Assembly: GCF_900167435.1 (NCBI RefSeq)
Contig: NZ_FUWS01000001.1
Span: forward strand, 125,295 to 189,294
Source: Marinactinospora thermotolerans DSM 45154
GTDB lineage: Bacteria; Actinomycetota; Actinomycetes; Streptosporangiales; Streptosporangiaceae
Direction: 5' to 3'
DNA length: 64,000 bases
Each line of letters starts with the position of its first letter. The first letter of the stretch is position 1. Below are positions 1 through 8,313 of the stretch, piece by piece. The position numbers were made by a program, and so were the translations under genes. Below the pieces are notes generated by a model that was not told the origin of the DNA, did not search any database, and was given only the letters and a program-made list of their open reading frames with translations.

Positions 1-422
1 AGACGCTGCTGGAGACAGTCCATCTTCTGCAGATAGGCGGCCAGGAGGGTCGGGCTGGCCTCGATGAACCGGTGGACCGCCGCGACCCGTTCACGGTGGC
101 CGGCGTCCGCGCACTGTTCGACCACGACGTCGAACACGCGCCGCAGCGAATCCCACGGCGCCTCTTCCGAGGGGCGGCCGGCGAGGCGGGCGAGGAAGTC
201 GTCGCTCTGCCGCTCGAAGCTGTCGAGCGCGGCGTCCTCCTTCGAGGCGAAGTAGCGGAAGAAGGTGCGCTGCGACATGCCGACGGACTCGGCGATGTCG
301 TCCACGGTCGTGGCGTCGAACCCCTTGACCGCGAAGAGCTCCTCGGCGGCCTGGGCGATCTTCGATCGCACGGCACGCCGTGACACCTCTCGTAGCCCGT
401 TCGTATTGGCCATATCGGTCAT
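1..422 (-). CDS. TetR family regulator (3' end cut by window edge)
   Basis: About 140 N-terminal residues of a TetR-type repressor are present; the rest lies left of the window. The helix-turn-helix is clear: AEELFAVKGFDATTVDDIAE, then SVGMSQRTFFRYFASKED. The start is ATG at 422, with an in-frame ATG at 413 as alternative. It is divergent from the DHA2 exporter at 585. An ACTGT-TTTG-ACAGT repeat in the gap suggests it represses that exporter and perhaps itself, which is the usual arrangement for such pairs. The ligand cannot be judged because the C-terminal domain is missing. Confidence 0.85.
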   Translation of the reverse strand, partial: MTDMANTNGLREVSRRAVRSKIAQAAEELFAVKGFDATTVDDIAESVGMSQRTFFRYFASKEDAALDSFERQSDDFLARLAGRPSEEAPWDSLRRVFDVVVEQCADAGHRERVAAVHRFIEASPTLLAAYLQKMDCLQQR

Positions 423-433
423 GTTAGCAACCG

Positions 434-470
434 ACTGTTTTGACAGTGACTGACAGATATGTCGTACCCT
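434..470 (+). promoter_or_regulatory. Exporter promoter with overlapping TetR-type operator
   Basis: A perfect 5-bp inverted repeat ACTGT-TTTG-ACAGT (434-447) overlaps a consensus -35 box TTGACA (440-445). A TANNNT-type -10, TACCCT (465-470), follows after a 19-base spacer. The repeat lies between the divergent TetR and exporter genes, so a repressor bound there would block the exporter promoter. The boxes are seen; the binding is inferred. Confidence 0.45.
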
Positions 471-584
471 GCTGGAGGTGTCCCGGCATGTCCTGTAGTA
501 CGCGCCACCAGGTGCGACGCCCCCGGGACAGTGCGCACCAGCGCGCGTACGCCCCCTCCCACGTTCTCCTCGGAAAGGCGTCGA

Positions 585-2072
585 ATGACCGTCGACCAAC
601 GTCCCGCGGACCAGGCCGCGACCGGACGAGGGCCCGCATCCGACGATGCGCTGCCACGTCAGGTGAAGGTCGTCCTCGGCCTGCTCCTCGTGGCCTCCTT
701 CGTCGTGATCCTCAACGAGACCATCATGAGCGTGGCCCTGCCGCGCCTGATGGTCGAGTTGGAGATCACGGCCGCGACCGCCCAGTGGCTGACCACCGGG
801 TTCCTGCTCACCATGGCGGTCGTCATCCCGACAACCGGGTTGATCCTCCAGCGCTTCACCACGCGCTCGGTGTTCATCACCGCGATGTCCCTGTTCACCG
901 TGGGCACCCTGCTCGCCGCGCTCGCACCGGGTTTCGGCGTCCTCCTGGCGGGGCGGGTCATCCAGGCGAGCGGCACCGCCGTGATGCTGCCGTTGATGAC
1001 GACCATGGTCCTCAACTTCGTCCCGGCCTCGCGTCGCGGTCGGACCATGGGCCTGATCACGGTCGTCATCGCCGTGGCCCCGGCCGTGGGGCCCACCTTC
1101 TCCGGTCTCATCCTGTCCGCCCTCAGCTGGCGGTGGCTCTTCCTGGTCGTCCTGCCCATCGCGCTGTTGAGCCTGGCCCTCGGCGCGGCGCTGGTGAAGA
1201 ACATCACCGTCCCCAAGCGGGTCCGCTTCGACGTGCTCTCCATCGTGCTGTCCGCGCTGGCCTTCGGCGGGCTGATCTACGGTCTGAGCAGCATCGGGGA
1301 GTCCACGCAGGGGCACGCCCCGATCCCCCCACTCATCCCCATCGGCGTCGGCGTCGCCGCGCTGGCGCTCTTCGTGCTGCGGCAGCTGCGGCTCCAGCGT
1401 GACGATGCGGCCCTGCTCGATCTGCGCCCGTTCCGCTCGCGGGCGTTCGTCCTCGGTGTCGTCGTGCTGCTGGTGTCGATGGGCGCCCTCTTCGGCACCC
1501 TGGTCCTGCTGCCGATCTACCTGCAAAACGTCCTGGGTCTGACCACGTTGCAGACCGGGCTCATGCTCCTGCCCGGCGGTCTGACCATGGGGTTGATCGC
1601 CCCGGTGATCGGGCGCCTGTTCGACCGGGTGGGTCCCCGCCCGCTCGTCATCCCCGGGACGTTCGTCGTCGCCGGAGCGCTGGGGTTGATGACCCTCCTG
1701 GACGAGTCCTCGCCGATCGCCCTGGTGCTGACGATCCACGTGTCGCTGAACATCGGTCTGGGGTTCGTCATGACCCCGTTGATGACGTCGGCGCTCGGCT
1801 CGCTCGAAAGGTCGCTGTACTCCCACGGCAGCGCGATCGTCAACACGCTCCAGCAGCTCGCCGGAGCCGCCGGCACGGCGCTGTTCATCACCATCATGAC
1901 CACCGGTACCGCCGCCGGCCTCACCGCCGGCCTCGATCAGGTGGCGGCGCAGGCCTCGGGCATCCACACCGCGTTCCTGTGGGGCGCCGGACTCGCCCTC
2001 GTGGCCGCGGCGGCGTCGTTCCTGGTCAGGCGGCCGTCCGGCAGCACCGAGGGGATGCCGGCCGGGCACTGA
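585..2072 (+). CDS. DHA2 family MFS drug exporter
   Basis: 495-residue integral membrane protein of the EmrB/QacA (DHA2) type, expected to export toxic compounds in exchange for protons. Many hydrophobic segments are visible from residue 26 on. The family signatures follow: NETIMSVALPRL in helix 1, AQWLTTGFLL, then LLAGRVIQASGTAVMLPL, and GPTFSGLILSALSWRWLF in the motif C region. ATG 585 was chosen because GGAAAGG lies just upstream and the first helix follows at a normal distance; upstream extensions lack a ribosome site. The divergent TetR gene suggests repressor control. The substrate is unknown. A strong hairpin follows the stop. Confidence 0.85.
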   Translation: MTVDQRPADQAATGRGPASDDALPRQVKVVLGLLLVASFVVILNETIMSVALPRLMVELEITAATAQWLTTGFLLTMAVVIPTTGLILQRFTTRSVFITAMSLFTVGTLLAALAPGFGVLLAGRVIQASGTAVMLPLMTTMVLNFVPASRRGRTMGLITVVIAVAPAVGPTFSGLILSALSWRWLFLVVLPIALLSLALGAALVKNITVPKRVRFDVLSIVLSALAFGGLIYGLSSIGESTQGHAPIPPLIPIGVGVAALALFVLRQLRLQRDDAALLDLRPFRSRAFVLGVVVLLVSMGALFGTLVLLPIYLQNVLGLTTLQTGLMLLPGGLTMGLIAPVIGRLFDRVGPRPLVIPGTFVVAGALGLMTLLDESSPIALVLTIHVSLNIGLGFVMTPLMTSALGSLERSLYSHGSAIVNTLQQLAGAAGTALFITIMTTGTAAGLTAGLDQVAAQASGIHTAFLWGAGLALVAAAASFLVRRPSGSTEGMPAGH

Positions 2073-2104
2073 CGGGGGCCATGACCTCGGGACGCACGAG
2101 TGCT

Positions 2105-2134
2105 CCCCGGCGCGGGGTGGACCCCGCGCCGGGG
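2105..2134 (+). terminator. GC hairpin after the exporter
   Basis: Perfect 14-bp inverted repeat CCCCGGCGCGGGGT (2105-2118) with ACCCCGCGCCGGGG (2121-2134), followed by ATTTCC. It lies 32 bases after the exporter stop and probably ends that transcript. Confidence 0.6.
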
Positions 2135-2520
2135 ATTTCCGCTTCCCCGACGGCGGGCCTCGGAAGGACCGGCCCGAAGGCCCCTCCTCAGGGACGGATT
2201 CAGCGCTGCCGTTCGGACAGATCCCGGCCGAGGGTCCCCCACGAAGACCACGACGGGCATCGGCGGGCCGCCGTAGAGACCGGTCCGCGCCGGCGGGTCG
2301 TCGGAGACCCGCCATGCCCAGGTCAGCGGTTCCCGGCTCCCGATCCGCGCGGTGGTCTCCAGAACCCCGCCCGGGGCGGCGGCCGTATCGATCGATCCCG
2401 GACGCCCAGGGCGTGGGGCCTGGCGGTATCCTCCCTCCCCTGGGCCGCGCCGGCGTGTGAAGGGGGAACACCCCCCATCGTCGGCGTTCCTGGTGTCCGG
2501 AGGCAGAACTACGGAGGCGG
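2135..2520. other. Intergenic region without a supported gene
   Basis: About 385 bases between the exporter terminator and the crotonase. No frame has a convincing start, ribosome site and family match. On the minus strand at about 2210-2260 a short stretch reads MPVVVFVGDPRPGS, which resembles the N-terminus of NADPH-dependent FMN reductases, but nothing recognisable follows. Confidence 0.4.
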
Positions 2521-2523
2521 ATG

Positions 2524-3348
2524 ATGGGCGACGGTCCCGCGCAGGGGCGGATCCAGTGGGACATCCTCGGCGACACCGCCTGGATCACCATCGACAACCC
2601 GCGCAAGCGCAACGCCATGGACGCCCACATGTGGCGACAGGTCCCCGAGGCGCTGACCGCGATCGAGGCCGACGAACGAGTCCGCGTCGTCGTCCTCGCC
2701 GGAGCCGGCGGAACCTTCTGCGCGGGAGCCGACATCTCCGACCTCCAAGCCATCGGGCCCACCGTCACCGACGATCCAGGTCAGAATCTGCCGGTACGCG
2801 CCGAAACCGCGCTGCTGGACTGCCCCCTCCCCACGATCGCGCTGATCGAGGGCCACTGCGTCGGCGGCGGCTGCCAGCTCGCCGCGGCCTGCGACATCAG
2901 GATCGCCACGCCCTCGGCCCGGTTCGGCATCACCCCGGCGAAGCTCGGCCTGGTCTACCCGCCTTCCAGCATCCAGCGGCTCGTCGAGATCGTCGGCCCG
3001 TCCGCGGCCAAACTGCTGCTCTTCTCCGGCGAGATCCTCGACGCCGAGCGCGCCCACCACATGCGCCTGGTCGACGAGATCACCGAGGACGCCCACGCGC
3101 GGGTCGCCTCCCTCGCCGCGACCATGGCGAGCCGCTCCGCCCTGAGCGTCGCCGCCTCGAAGGAACTCGTCGACATGGCGCGGCGCGGGGAGGGGCTTGA
3201 CGGACGCGCACGCCACTGGCAGCGGCTGGCCGCCACCAGCGGTGAGGCCGCGGAGGGGGTCCGGGCGTTTCTGGAGCGGCGGGCACCGACGTTCCCCTAC
3301 CGCCACGACGGCCGGCCTCCCACGCCGGAGCGGACGGCCGCCGGGTGA
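2524..3348 (+). CDS. Crotonase-fold enoyl-CoA hydratase/isomerase-like protein
   Basis: 274-residue crotonase-superfamily protein, expected to act on an acyl-CoA. The oxyanion-hole segments GGTFCAGADI (about residues 62-71) and HCVGGGCQLAAACDI (about 111-125) are present. Both glutamates that catalyse hydration in classical enoyl-CoA hydratase appear replaced: Gln in GGGCQLA and Ala in FGITPAKLG. An isomerase, decarboxylase or other crotonase reaction is therefore more likely than simple hydration. Two ATGs are adjacent (2521, 2524); the second sits 6 bases after GGAGG and is preferred. No other fatty-acid genes are nearby and the substrate is unknown. Confidence 0.8.
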   Translation: MGDGPAQGRIQWDILGDTAWITIDNPRKRNAMDAHMWRQVPEALTAIEADERVRVVVLAGAGGTFCAGADISDLQAIGPTVTDDPGQNLPVRAETALLDCPLPTIALIEGHCVGGGCQLAAACDIRIATPSARFGITPAKLGLVYPPSSIQRLVEIVGPSAAKLLLFSGEILDAERAHHMRLVDEITEDAHARVASLAATMASRSALSVAASKELVDMARRGEGLDGRARHWQRLAATSGEAAEGVRAFLERRAPTFPYRHDGRPPTPERTAAG

Positions 3349-3432
3349 GGGCCACCGGGCGGACACCGGCCCGGATGCCTCCCTCCCGGCACGCCCGCGC
3401 GTCCCGCCCCCGGCGGGACGGAGAACGACGCC

Positions 3433-4011
3433 ATGGCGACGCTTCTGCGCACACCGCGGAGGACACTGCGCGCCTTCACCGAGAACGACGTGGACTCCCT
3501 CGTCGCCCTCGACGGCGACCCCGAGGTCATGCGTTTCGTCAATGGGGGACGCCCCACCTCCCGATCGGCGGTGTGCGAGGAGGTTCTGCCACGGCTGTTG
3601 CGCCGCCACCCCCGTACCGGGCTTCCGGGCTACGGGGCCGCCGAGGACCGGCGCACCGGCGCGTTCCTCGGCTGGTTCGAGTTCCATCCGCTCGACGACG
3701 CCGATCCGACCGTGGTGGAACTGGGCTACCGGCTACGTAGGTCGGCGTGGGGACGCGGCCTGGCCACCGAAGGGGCCAGGTCACCGGTGCGCGCGGGTTT
3801 CACCGACTTGCGGGTGCGCGGGGTGACGGCGTCGACGATGGTCGTCAACACCCGGCCCCGCCGGGTGCTGGAGAAGACGGGGTTGCGGCAGGTCCGCGTC
3901 GTCTTCGAGGACTGGCCCGACCCCATCGACGGTGCCGAACACGGCGACGTCGAATACGCCCTGACGCGATCGGAGTGGGAGGAGTCCTCGGGGCCGGCCG
4001 GGAGGGGGTGA
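3433..4011 (+). CDS. GNAT acetyltransferase (RimJ/RimL-like)
   Basis: 192-residue acetyltransferase that would transfer acetyl from acetyl-CoA to an amine. The N-terminus RTLRAFTENDVDSLVALDGD is typical of RimJ/RimL-like GNATs. The acetyl-CoA loop is seen as RRSAWGRGLATEGA, and the downstream VVNTRPRRVLEKTGLRQV is the usual N-x-x-S-x-x-V-x-E-K-x-G region with a Pro-Arg variation. It lies 84 bases after the crotonase and may be cotranscribed. The target, a ribosomal protein N-terminus or a small molecule, cannot be told from sequence. Confidence 0.8.
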   Translation: MATLLRTPRRTLRAFTENDVDSLVALDGDPEVMRFVNGGRPTSRSAVCEEVLPRLLRRHPRTGLPGYGAAEDRRTGAFLGWFEFHPLDDADPTVVELGYRLRRSAWGRGLATEGARSPVRAGFTDLRVRGVTASTMVVNTRPRRVLEKTGLRQVRVVFEDWPDPIDGAEHGDVEYALTRSEWEESSGPAGRG

Positions 4012-4718
4012 CCGGCCGGAAGGGCGTCTGGTTCTCGCCACTCGAAACGCGCCCGTTCGATCGGTGAAGACCGCGACGTCGCGTTCGGCGGAAGCCGCCG
4101 TCTCGATCAGGGCTTCGATGAGGGGGCGCGCCGGAGCCGCCCCGTGGGACCGGCGGCCGGCAGAACGGCCGAGGGCGTGCCCGGCCGGCCGTGACGGCCC
4201 CAGGCACGGCCCCTGTCCCGCTCCCCTCGAGTGGTGCGCCGCCCGTGGCCGCGCCCGGACGTGAGGGAGATCCGGGCTGCCGCCGGCACGTTCGAGGAGA
4301 TCCGACGAGGGTCCCCCTGTCGAGGGGTTCCTCCAGCCGCTCGGGGCGCCAAAGGCCGGCCGCGCTTGTTCCCGAGGCACATCAGGCCGGGCGGGACCAC
4401 GCCGCGCCGGCGAGGAGGCGCGCCCGGGTCCCGGCGCGGCCCGTCAGGTCGACGGTCTCACCGGCACGCCCGCGCGGCTCCGCCGCACACGGCGGGGACA
4501 CGCGGCGCCGGTCGCGGGCCGAGCACCCCGCTCGGCCGACGATCGGGACCGAGCCGTATGTATGGACGCGGTCACCATCCCGCGCGGCGACGTCGGATGG
4601 ACAGGCGAGCAACCGGTGCACCGCCGAACGAACCGGTCCGGGTTCGCGGACGGCCGCGCTGAACGGAGCCGCCCTGGCCGCCGAGCGCGCCGGGCGGCGG
4701 CGCATCGTTTACGGAGGG
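4012..4718. other. Long intergenic gap, no supported gene
   Basis: About 700 bases between convergent genes. All six frames give only Arg/Pro/Gly-rich translations typical of shadow frames in high-GC DNA. No ribosome site plus start, no tRNA-like fold and no transposase fragment was recognised. Confidence 0.4.
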
Positions 4719-4746
4719 CCCGGGGTCCGGCGCTCCGGACCCCGGG
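4719..4746 (-). terminator. Terminator hairpin of the minus-strand DUF6221 gene
   Basis: Perfect 12-bp stem CCCGGGGTCCGG (4719-4730) with CCGGACCCCGGG (4735-4746), loop CGCT. It starts 19 bases beyond the stop of the gene at 4765-5103. There is no U-tract, as is common in actinomycetes. Confidence 0.6.
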
Positions 4747-4764
4747 ACGGGCGACACCCGCCGG

Positions 4765-5103
4765 TCAGGGCCGCCAGGAGCGGTCGTAGTCCGGGTGGTC
4801 CTCGTAGGTCAGGGAGAGCAGCCGCACCACGGTCTCCAGCGTCTCCTCCTCCTCGGGGGCCTCGTGCAGACCCGTCTCCTCGGCGACGGCCTCGGCGTAC
4901 ATCTCCACGATGCGCCGTTTGGCCTCGACGTCGCGCAGCGCGCGGACGTCGGCTCCCCGTCCCGGGGCGCGGGGCCAGTCCTGGGGCGGCACGGCGAGGT
5001 CGTGGTCACCGGGGATGGGAACCATCTGCTGCTGGGCGGCCCGTTCGTCCTCGGCCAGGCGGCGTAGCAGGAAGTCCACCAGGTCGGCCAGGTCGGTCGG
5101 CAC
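4765..5103 (-). CDS. DUF6221-like small protein
   Basis: 112-residue soluble acidic protein. The N-terminal helix DLADLVDFLLRRLAEDERAA and the segment RALRDVEAKRRIVEMY match what I know of the actinobacterial DUF6221 family; its function is unknown. Start GTG 5103 was chosen because AAGGAGGG lies 8 bases upstream. A longer open frame runs back to 5616 but overlaps the next gene antisense and has no better start. It is 125 bases downstream of the flavoprotein gene on the same strand, so cotranscription is possible. Confidence 0.65.
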   Translation of the reverse strand: MPTDLADLVDFLLRRLAEDERAAQQQMVPIPGDHDLAVPPQDWPRAPGRGADVRALRDVEAKRRIVEMYAEAVAEETGLHEAPEEEETLETVVRLLSLTYEDHPDYDRSWRP

Positions 5104-5228
5104 TACGGTCGCCCTCCTTCGCGGGTTGTGGCAGGCCCGCCGCGCGCGCCGTTGGACCGGCCGCTTCGGCGGACGCCGTTCGCTTTCGGCTACCCGGGCC
5201 CTCCACGCGCCAAACCCGGGCCCGCGGG

Positions 5229-6665
5229 TCACAGCCCGTAGGTCTCCAGCAGGCGCAGCCACACCTCGCTGACGGTCGGGAAGGACGGCACCGCGTGCCA
5301 CAGCCGTTCCAAGGGAACCTCGCCGACGACGGCGACGGTCGCCGCGTGGATGAGCTCCCCCACGCCCGGGCCCACCAGCGTGCAGCCGACGACGACGCGC
5401 CTGCGCTCGTCCACGACCATGCGGGCGTGCCCGCGGTAACCGTCGGCGTACAGCGTCGCCCCGGCGACCGAGCCGAGGTCGTAGTCGACGGCGCGGACGT
5501 CCATGCCGGCGGCGCGGGCGGCCTCCTCGGTGAGGCCCACCGCGGCCACCTCGGGCTCGGTGAACACGACCTGGGGCACCGCCCGATGGTCGGCGGTGGC
5601 CGACCAGCGGCTCCACGGCGCGGGGTCCGCGGCCTCGCCCCGGGCGCGCGCGGCGATCGCGTCACCGCAGGCCCGCGCCTGGTACTTGCCCATGTGGGTG
5701 AGCAGGGCGCGGCCGTTGACGTCGCCGACGGCGTAGAGCCAGCCGCCCTCCACTCCGTCCACCCGGCAGTCGTCGCCGACCTCGATGGGCGCGGAGGGAT
5801 CCAGGCCGACCGTCTCCAAGCCGACCCCGCCGGTGGCGGGACGCCGCCCCGTGGCGACGAGCAGCTGCGCCGCGGTGACGCTGGCCTCGCCCTCGGGGGT
5901 GGTGTAGCCGACGGTGACCTGTCCGGCGTCGTCCCGGACGGCCTCTCGCACCTCGGCGCGGGTGACGACGTCGAGCCCGGCCTCCTCCATGGCGCGCCGC
6001 ACGTGCTCGCCGGCGAACGGTTCGTTGCGGGCCAGCAGACGCTCGCCGCGGACCAGCAGACGCACCCGCGCGCCCAGGGAGCGCCAGGCCCAGGCGAGCT
6101 CGCAGGCGACGACGCCTCCACCGATGACGACCAGGCTCTCGGGGACCTTCTCCGCCTCGGTGGCCTCGCGGCTGGTCCAGGGCCGCGTCTCGGCGAGGCC
6201 GGCGATGTCGGGCAGCACCGGCACCGATCCGGTGCACAGCGCGACGGCGTGCCGGGCGGTCAGGACGGTACGGGCTCCGGTGGGGTCCTCGACCTCGACC
6301 CTGCGCGGCCCGGTCAGGCGTCCCCGTCCGCGCACCAGGTCGATTCCCGCGCCCCGCAGCCAGTCCACCTGCCCGGTGTCGACGCGCCCCGAGACGAACC
6401 CGTCGCGGCGGCGCAGCACCTCCCCGGCGTCGAGGACCCCGGTGACGGCCTGACGCGCGCCGGCGACGCCACGGGCGGCGTCGAGGGCCGCGGCCGGGCG
6501 CAGCAGCGCCTTGCTGGGGATGCAGGCCCAGTAGGAGCATTCGCCGCCGACGAGTTCCTTCTCGACCACGGCCACGCTCAGCCCACCGCGTTTCACGCGG
6601 TCGGCGACGTTCTCTCCGGTCGGCCCGGCTCCGACGACCACCACGTCGTAGGCGCGTTCGTCCAT
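5229..6665 (-). CDS. FAD/NAD(P) disulfide oxidoreductase
   Basis: 478-residue class I pyridine nucleotide-disulfide reductase, of the dihydrolipoamide dehydrogenase/mercuric reductase type. The FAD site VVVGAGPTGENVADR is at the N-terminus. The redox motif GGECSYWACIPSK holds Cys43 and Cys48 as CX4C. The NAD(P) site VVIGGGVVACELAWAW and the second FAD segment LYAVGDVNGRALLTHMGKYQ follow. The C-terminal dimer domain has HAVPSFPTVSE, carrying the family's His and Glu. No heavy-metal HMA domain is present and no 2-oxoacid dehydrogenase genes are near, so it is probably a stand-alone reductase of unknown substrate. GGAGG-type bases precede ATG 6665. Confidence 0.85.
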   Translation of the reverse strand: MDERAYDVVVVGAGPTGENVADRVKRGGLSVAVVEKELVGGECSYWACIPSKALLRPAAALDAARGVAGARQAVTGVLDAGEVLRRRDGFVSGRVDTGQVDWLRGAGIDLVRGRGRLTGPRRVEVEDPTGARTVLTARHAVALCTGSVPVLPDIAGLAETRPWTSREATEAEKVPESLVVIGGGVVACELAWAWRSLGARVRLLVRGERLLARNEPFAGEHVRRAMEEAGLDVVTRAEVREAVRDDAGQVTVGYTTPEGEASVTAAQLLVATGRRPATGGVGLETVGLDPSAPIEVGDDCRVDGVEGGWLYAVGDVNGRALLTHMGKYQARACGDAIAARARGEAADPAPWSRWSATADHRAVPQVVFTEPEVAAVGLTEEAARAAGMDVRAVDYDLGSVAGATLYADGYRGHARMVVDERRRVVVGCTLVGPGVGELIHAATVAVVGEVPLERLWHAVPSFPTVSEVWLRLLETYGL

Positions 6666-6801
6666 GGGTTCCTCCCCTTCCCACGGCCCGCCGCGTCCGG
6701 GCGGCGGACCCGCGCCCGTGCTGGGCGCGGCCCCGACGATACGCAGTGCGGACCGTCACGGGAATCCCGGCACACCGGGCACCGCGCGCCTCGCCGGCGG
6801 A

Positions 6802-7638
6802 TCACCGCGCCGGGTGGCAGCCCGTTCGAGAGTCCAGGGCCTGAATCCACTGCACCGCGACGGCGGCGACCTGGACGAGCTCGGCGCGCAGCGCGCGCGG
6901 ATCGCGTTCGGCGAGCGCCTCCGCCGTCTCCTCGGCGAGCAGACCCGCCCAGGTGGTGGGGTCCCGGTCAAAAACCGCGCGCACGGCGGCCAGCACCGGA
7001 GCGGCGGCACCGGTACCGTCCTGTAGCCCGTGCTGAACGCCCCACAGACGCTGCTGAGCGCGGCGCTCGGCCGCCACATCGGCCAGAACGGCTGCCAAAG
7101 CACCCGGGACGCCCGCGTCGCCGAGGACGCCCGCGTCCGCGGACGTGCCCGGCGGGGGCGTGTCCCTGCCCGGCCAGGCGTGCAGACCGAAGGGGCGTCC
7201 GTCGAGGTAGGCCCGGATCGCCTGGGCGCAATAGGGGACGACGTCGCCGGGGAGGCGGTGGGCCGGCAGCCACACCGGTTCGCCGTGCTTGGCGGGCTCG
7301 GCGTTGCGGGGTTCGCCCTGCCAGGTCCGGCAGGCGAAGAAGACCTGGAGACGGCCGCCGTCCTCTCCGCTGTGGCACAGGTGGGCGAACTCCAGGTGAC
7401 GCGGATCGACCACGATGCCGAGTTCCTCGGCGGCCTCGCGGACGGCGCACTCCGGCAGGGTCTCCCCGGCTTCGAGATGGCCGGCCGCCGAGGCGTGCAG
7501 CATCCCGTCGCAGTAGCCGGTGGCCCGGCGGCGGACCAGCAGGACGCGCCCGTGGCGGTCGAATAGCAGCAGGTGGGCGCCGACGACGCTCGCGTGGCGC
7601 CCGCGTCGGGCGCTGCTCTGCCCTCCGGGTGGTGCCAT
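6802..7638 (-). CDS. Nudix hydrolase fused to a MazG-like pyrophosphohydrolase domain
   Basis: 278 residues with two domains that both point to nucleotide sanitation. The N-terminal half has a textbook Nudix box: GHLEAGETLPECAVREA followed by AEELGI (G-x5-E-x7-REUxEExGU). The front part, LLLFDRHGRVLLVRRRATGY, resembles isopentenyl-diphosphate-isomerase-like and general Nudix proteins. The C-terminal 95 residues (RRAQQRLWGVQHG ... LLAEETAEALAERDP ... ELVQVAAVAVQW) resemble the all-alpha MazG-like domain of phage and Streptomyces proteins: EETAE is at 236-240, and the second metal motif is ELVQ at 253-256 rather than ExxD. Start ATG 7638 follows GGAGGG closely. I read it as a two-headed house-cleaning enzyme; the substrates are unknown. 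Confidence 0.75.
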   Translation of the reverse strand: MAPPGGQSSARRGRHASVVGAHLLLFDRHGRVLLVRRRATGYCDGMLHASAAGHLEAGETLPECAVREAAEELGIVVDPRHLEFAHLCHSGEDGGRLQVFFACRTWQGEPRNAEPAKHGEPVWLPAHRLPGDVVPYCAQAIRAYLDGRPFGLHAWPGRDTPPPGTSADAGVLGDAGVPGALAAVLADVAAERRAQQRLWGVQHGLQDGTGAAAPVLAAVRAVFDRDPTTWAGLLAEETAEALAERDPRALRAELVQVAAVAVQWIQALDSRTGCHPAR

Positions 7639-7813
7639 GTTCCCTCCGTCGGCTGGCCGGCCGGTCGATGATGCCACGCCGGCCCGCCCCTCCGCGGGCT
7701 TTTCCCGATCTCGTCTCACGGCCCGGAACGGACGGGGCGCCCGGTTTGCGTCCGGACGGCCCGGATAGCCGACGCCGAAAAGGAGGGATCTCGCAACGAG
7801 GAGAGGAGCGGCC

Positions 7814-8218
7814 ATGAGCGTCGCGGAACAGATGCTACGCAGCCACCCCGACGAGCGGGACGAGGCGAACCGGGACAGGGTGCTGGAGTGCGTCGAGGCG
7901 TGCCTGGCGTGCGCGCAGGCGTGTACCGCGTGCGCCGACGCCTGCCTGGGCGAGGAGGAACTGGACCGGCTTCGGGAGTGCGTCCGCACCGACCTGGACT
8001 GCGCCGACCAGTGCGCGGCCACCGGCCGCATCCTGACCCGCCGGACCGGCGGTGACACCAGGCTGGTCCGCGCCGTGCTGGAGGCGTGCGCGCAGGCGTG
8101 CGCCTCCTGCGCCGAGGAGTGCGAGCGGCACGCCTCCCACCACGAGCACTGTCGCGTGTGCGCGCAGGCGTGCCGACGTTGCGAGCGCGCCTGCCGGGAG
8201 CTGCTCGCCACGCTGTGA
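7814..8218 (+). CDS. Cys-rich four-helix copper-storage (Csp-like) protein
   Basis: 134 residues with 18 cysteines, mostly in CxxxC and CxxC helical spacings: CVEACLACAQACTACADAC near residue 30, CAQACASCAEEC near 95, and CRVCAQACRRCERAC near 115. A His cluster, HASHHEHC, precedes the last helix. This is the pattern of cytosolic copper-storage proteins (Csp3/DUF326 type), where a four-helix bundle is lined with cysteines that bind many Cu(I) ions. No signal peptide is seen, so it is probably cytosolic. GAGGAGAGGAG precedes ATG 7814. No copper regulator or exporter is adjacent. Confidence 0.85.
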   Translation: MSVAEQMLRSHPDERDEANRDRVLECVEACLACAQACTACADACLGEEELDRLRECVRTDLDCADQCAATGRILTRRTGGDTRLVRAVLEACAQACASCAEECERHASHHEHCRVCAQACRRCERACRELLATL

Positions 8219-8257
8219 GAGGGGCCCGTACCGGGCCTCGTCCCTGGCGTAGACCGG

Positions 8258-8295
8258 ACGGGGGCCGGAGCGGCCTCGGCCGCTCCGGCCCCCGT
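8258..8295. terminator. Strong bidirectional hairpin
   Basis: Perfect 17-bp stem (8258-8274 with 8279-8295) and loop CTCG, between the converging copper-storage gene and the gene at 8314-8667. It is one of the longest perfect hairpins in the window and probably terminates both transcripts. Confidence 0.7.
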
Positions 8296-8313
8296 CGGTG
8301 CGCCCGGTGCGTC

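Noticed and set aside
7771-7813. Two ribosome-site-like sequences before the copper-storage gene, suggesting a leader peptide
   Set aside because: No start codon follows the first one (AAAAGGAGGG) at a useful distance, so no leader ORF can be supported.
4191-7817. A 1208-codon plus-strand open frame
   Set aside because: It runs antisense to three clear genes (DUF6221-like, flavoprotein, Nudix fusion) and its translation is Arg/Pro/Gly-rich with no domains; it is a shadow of high-GC coding.
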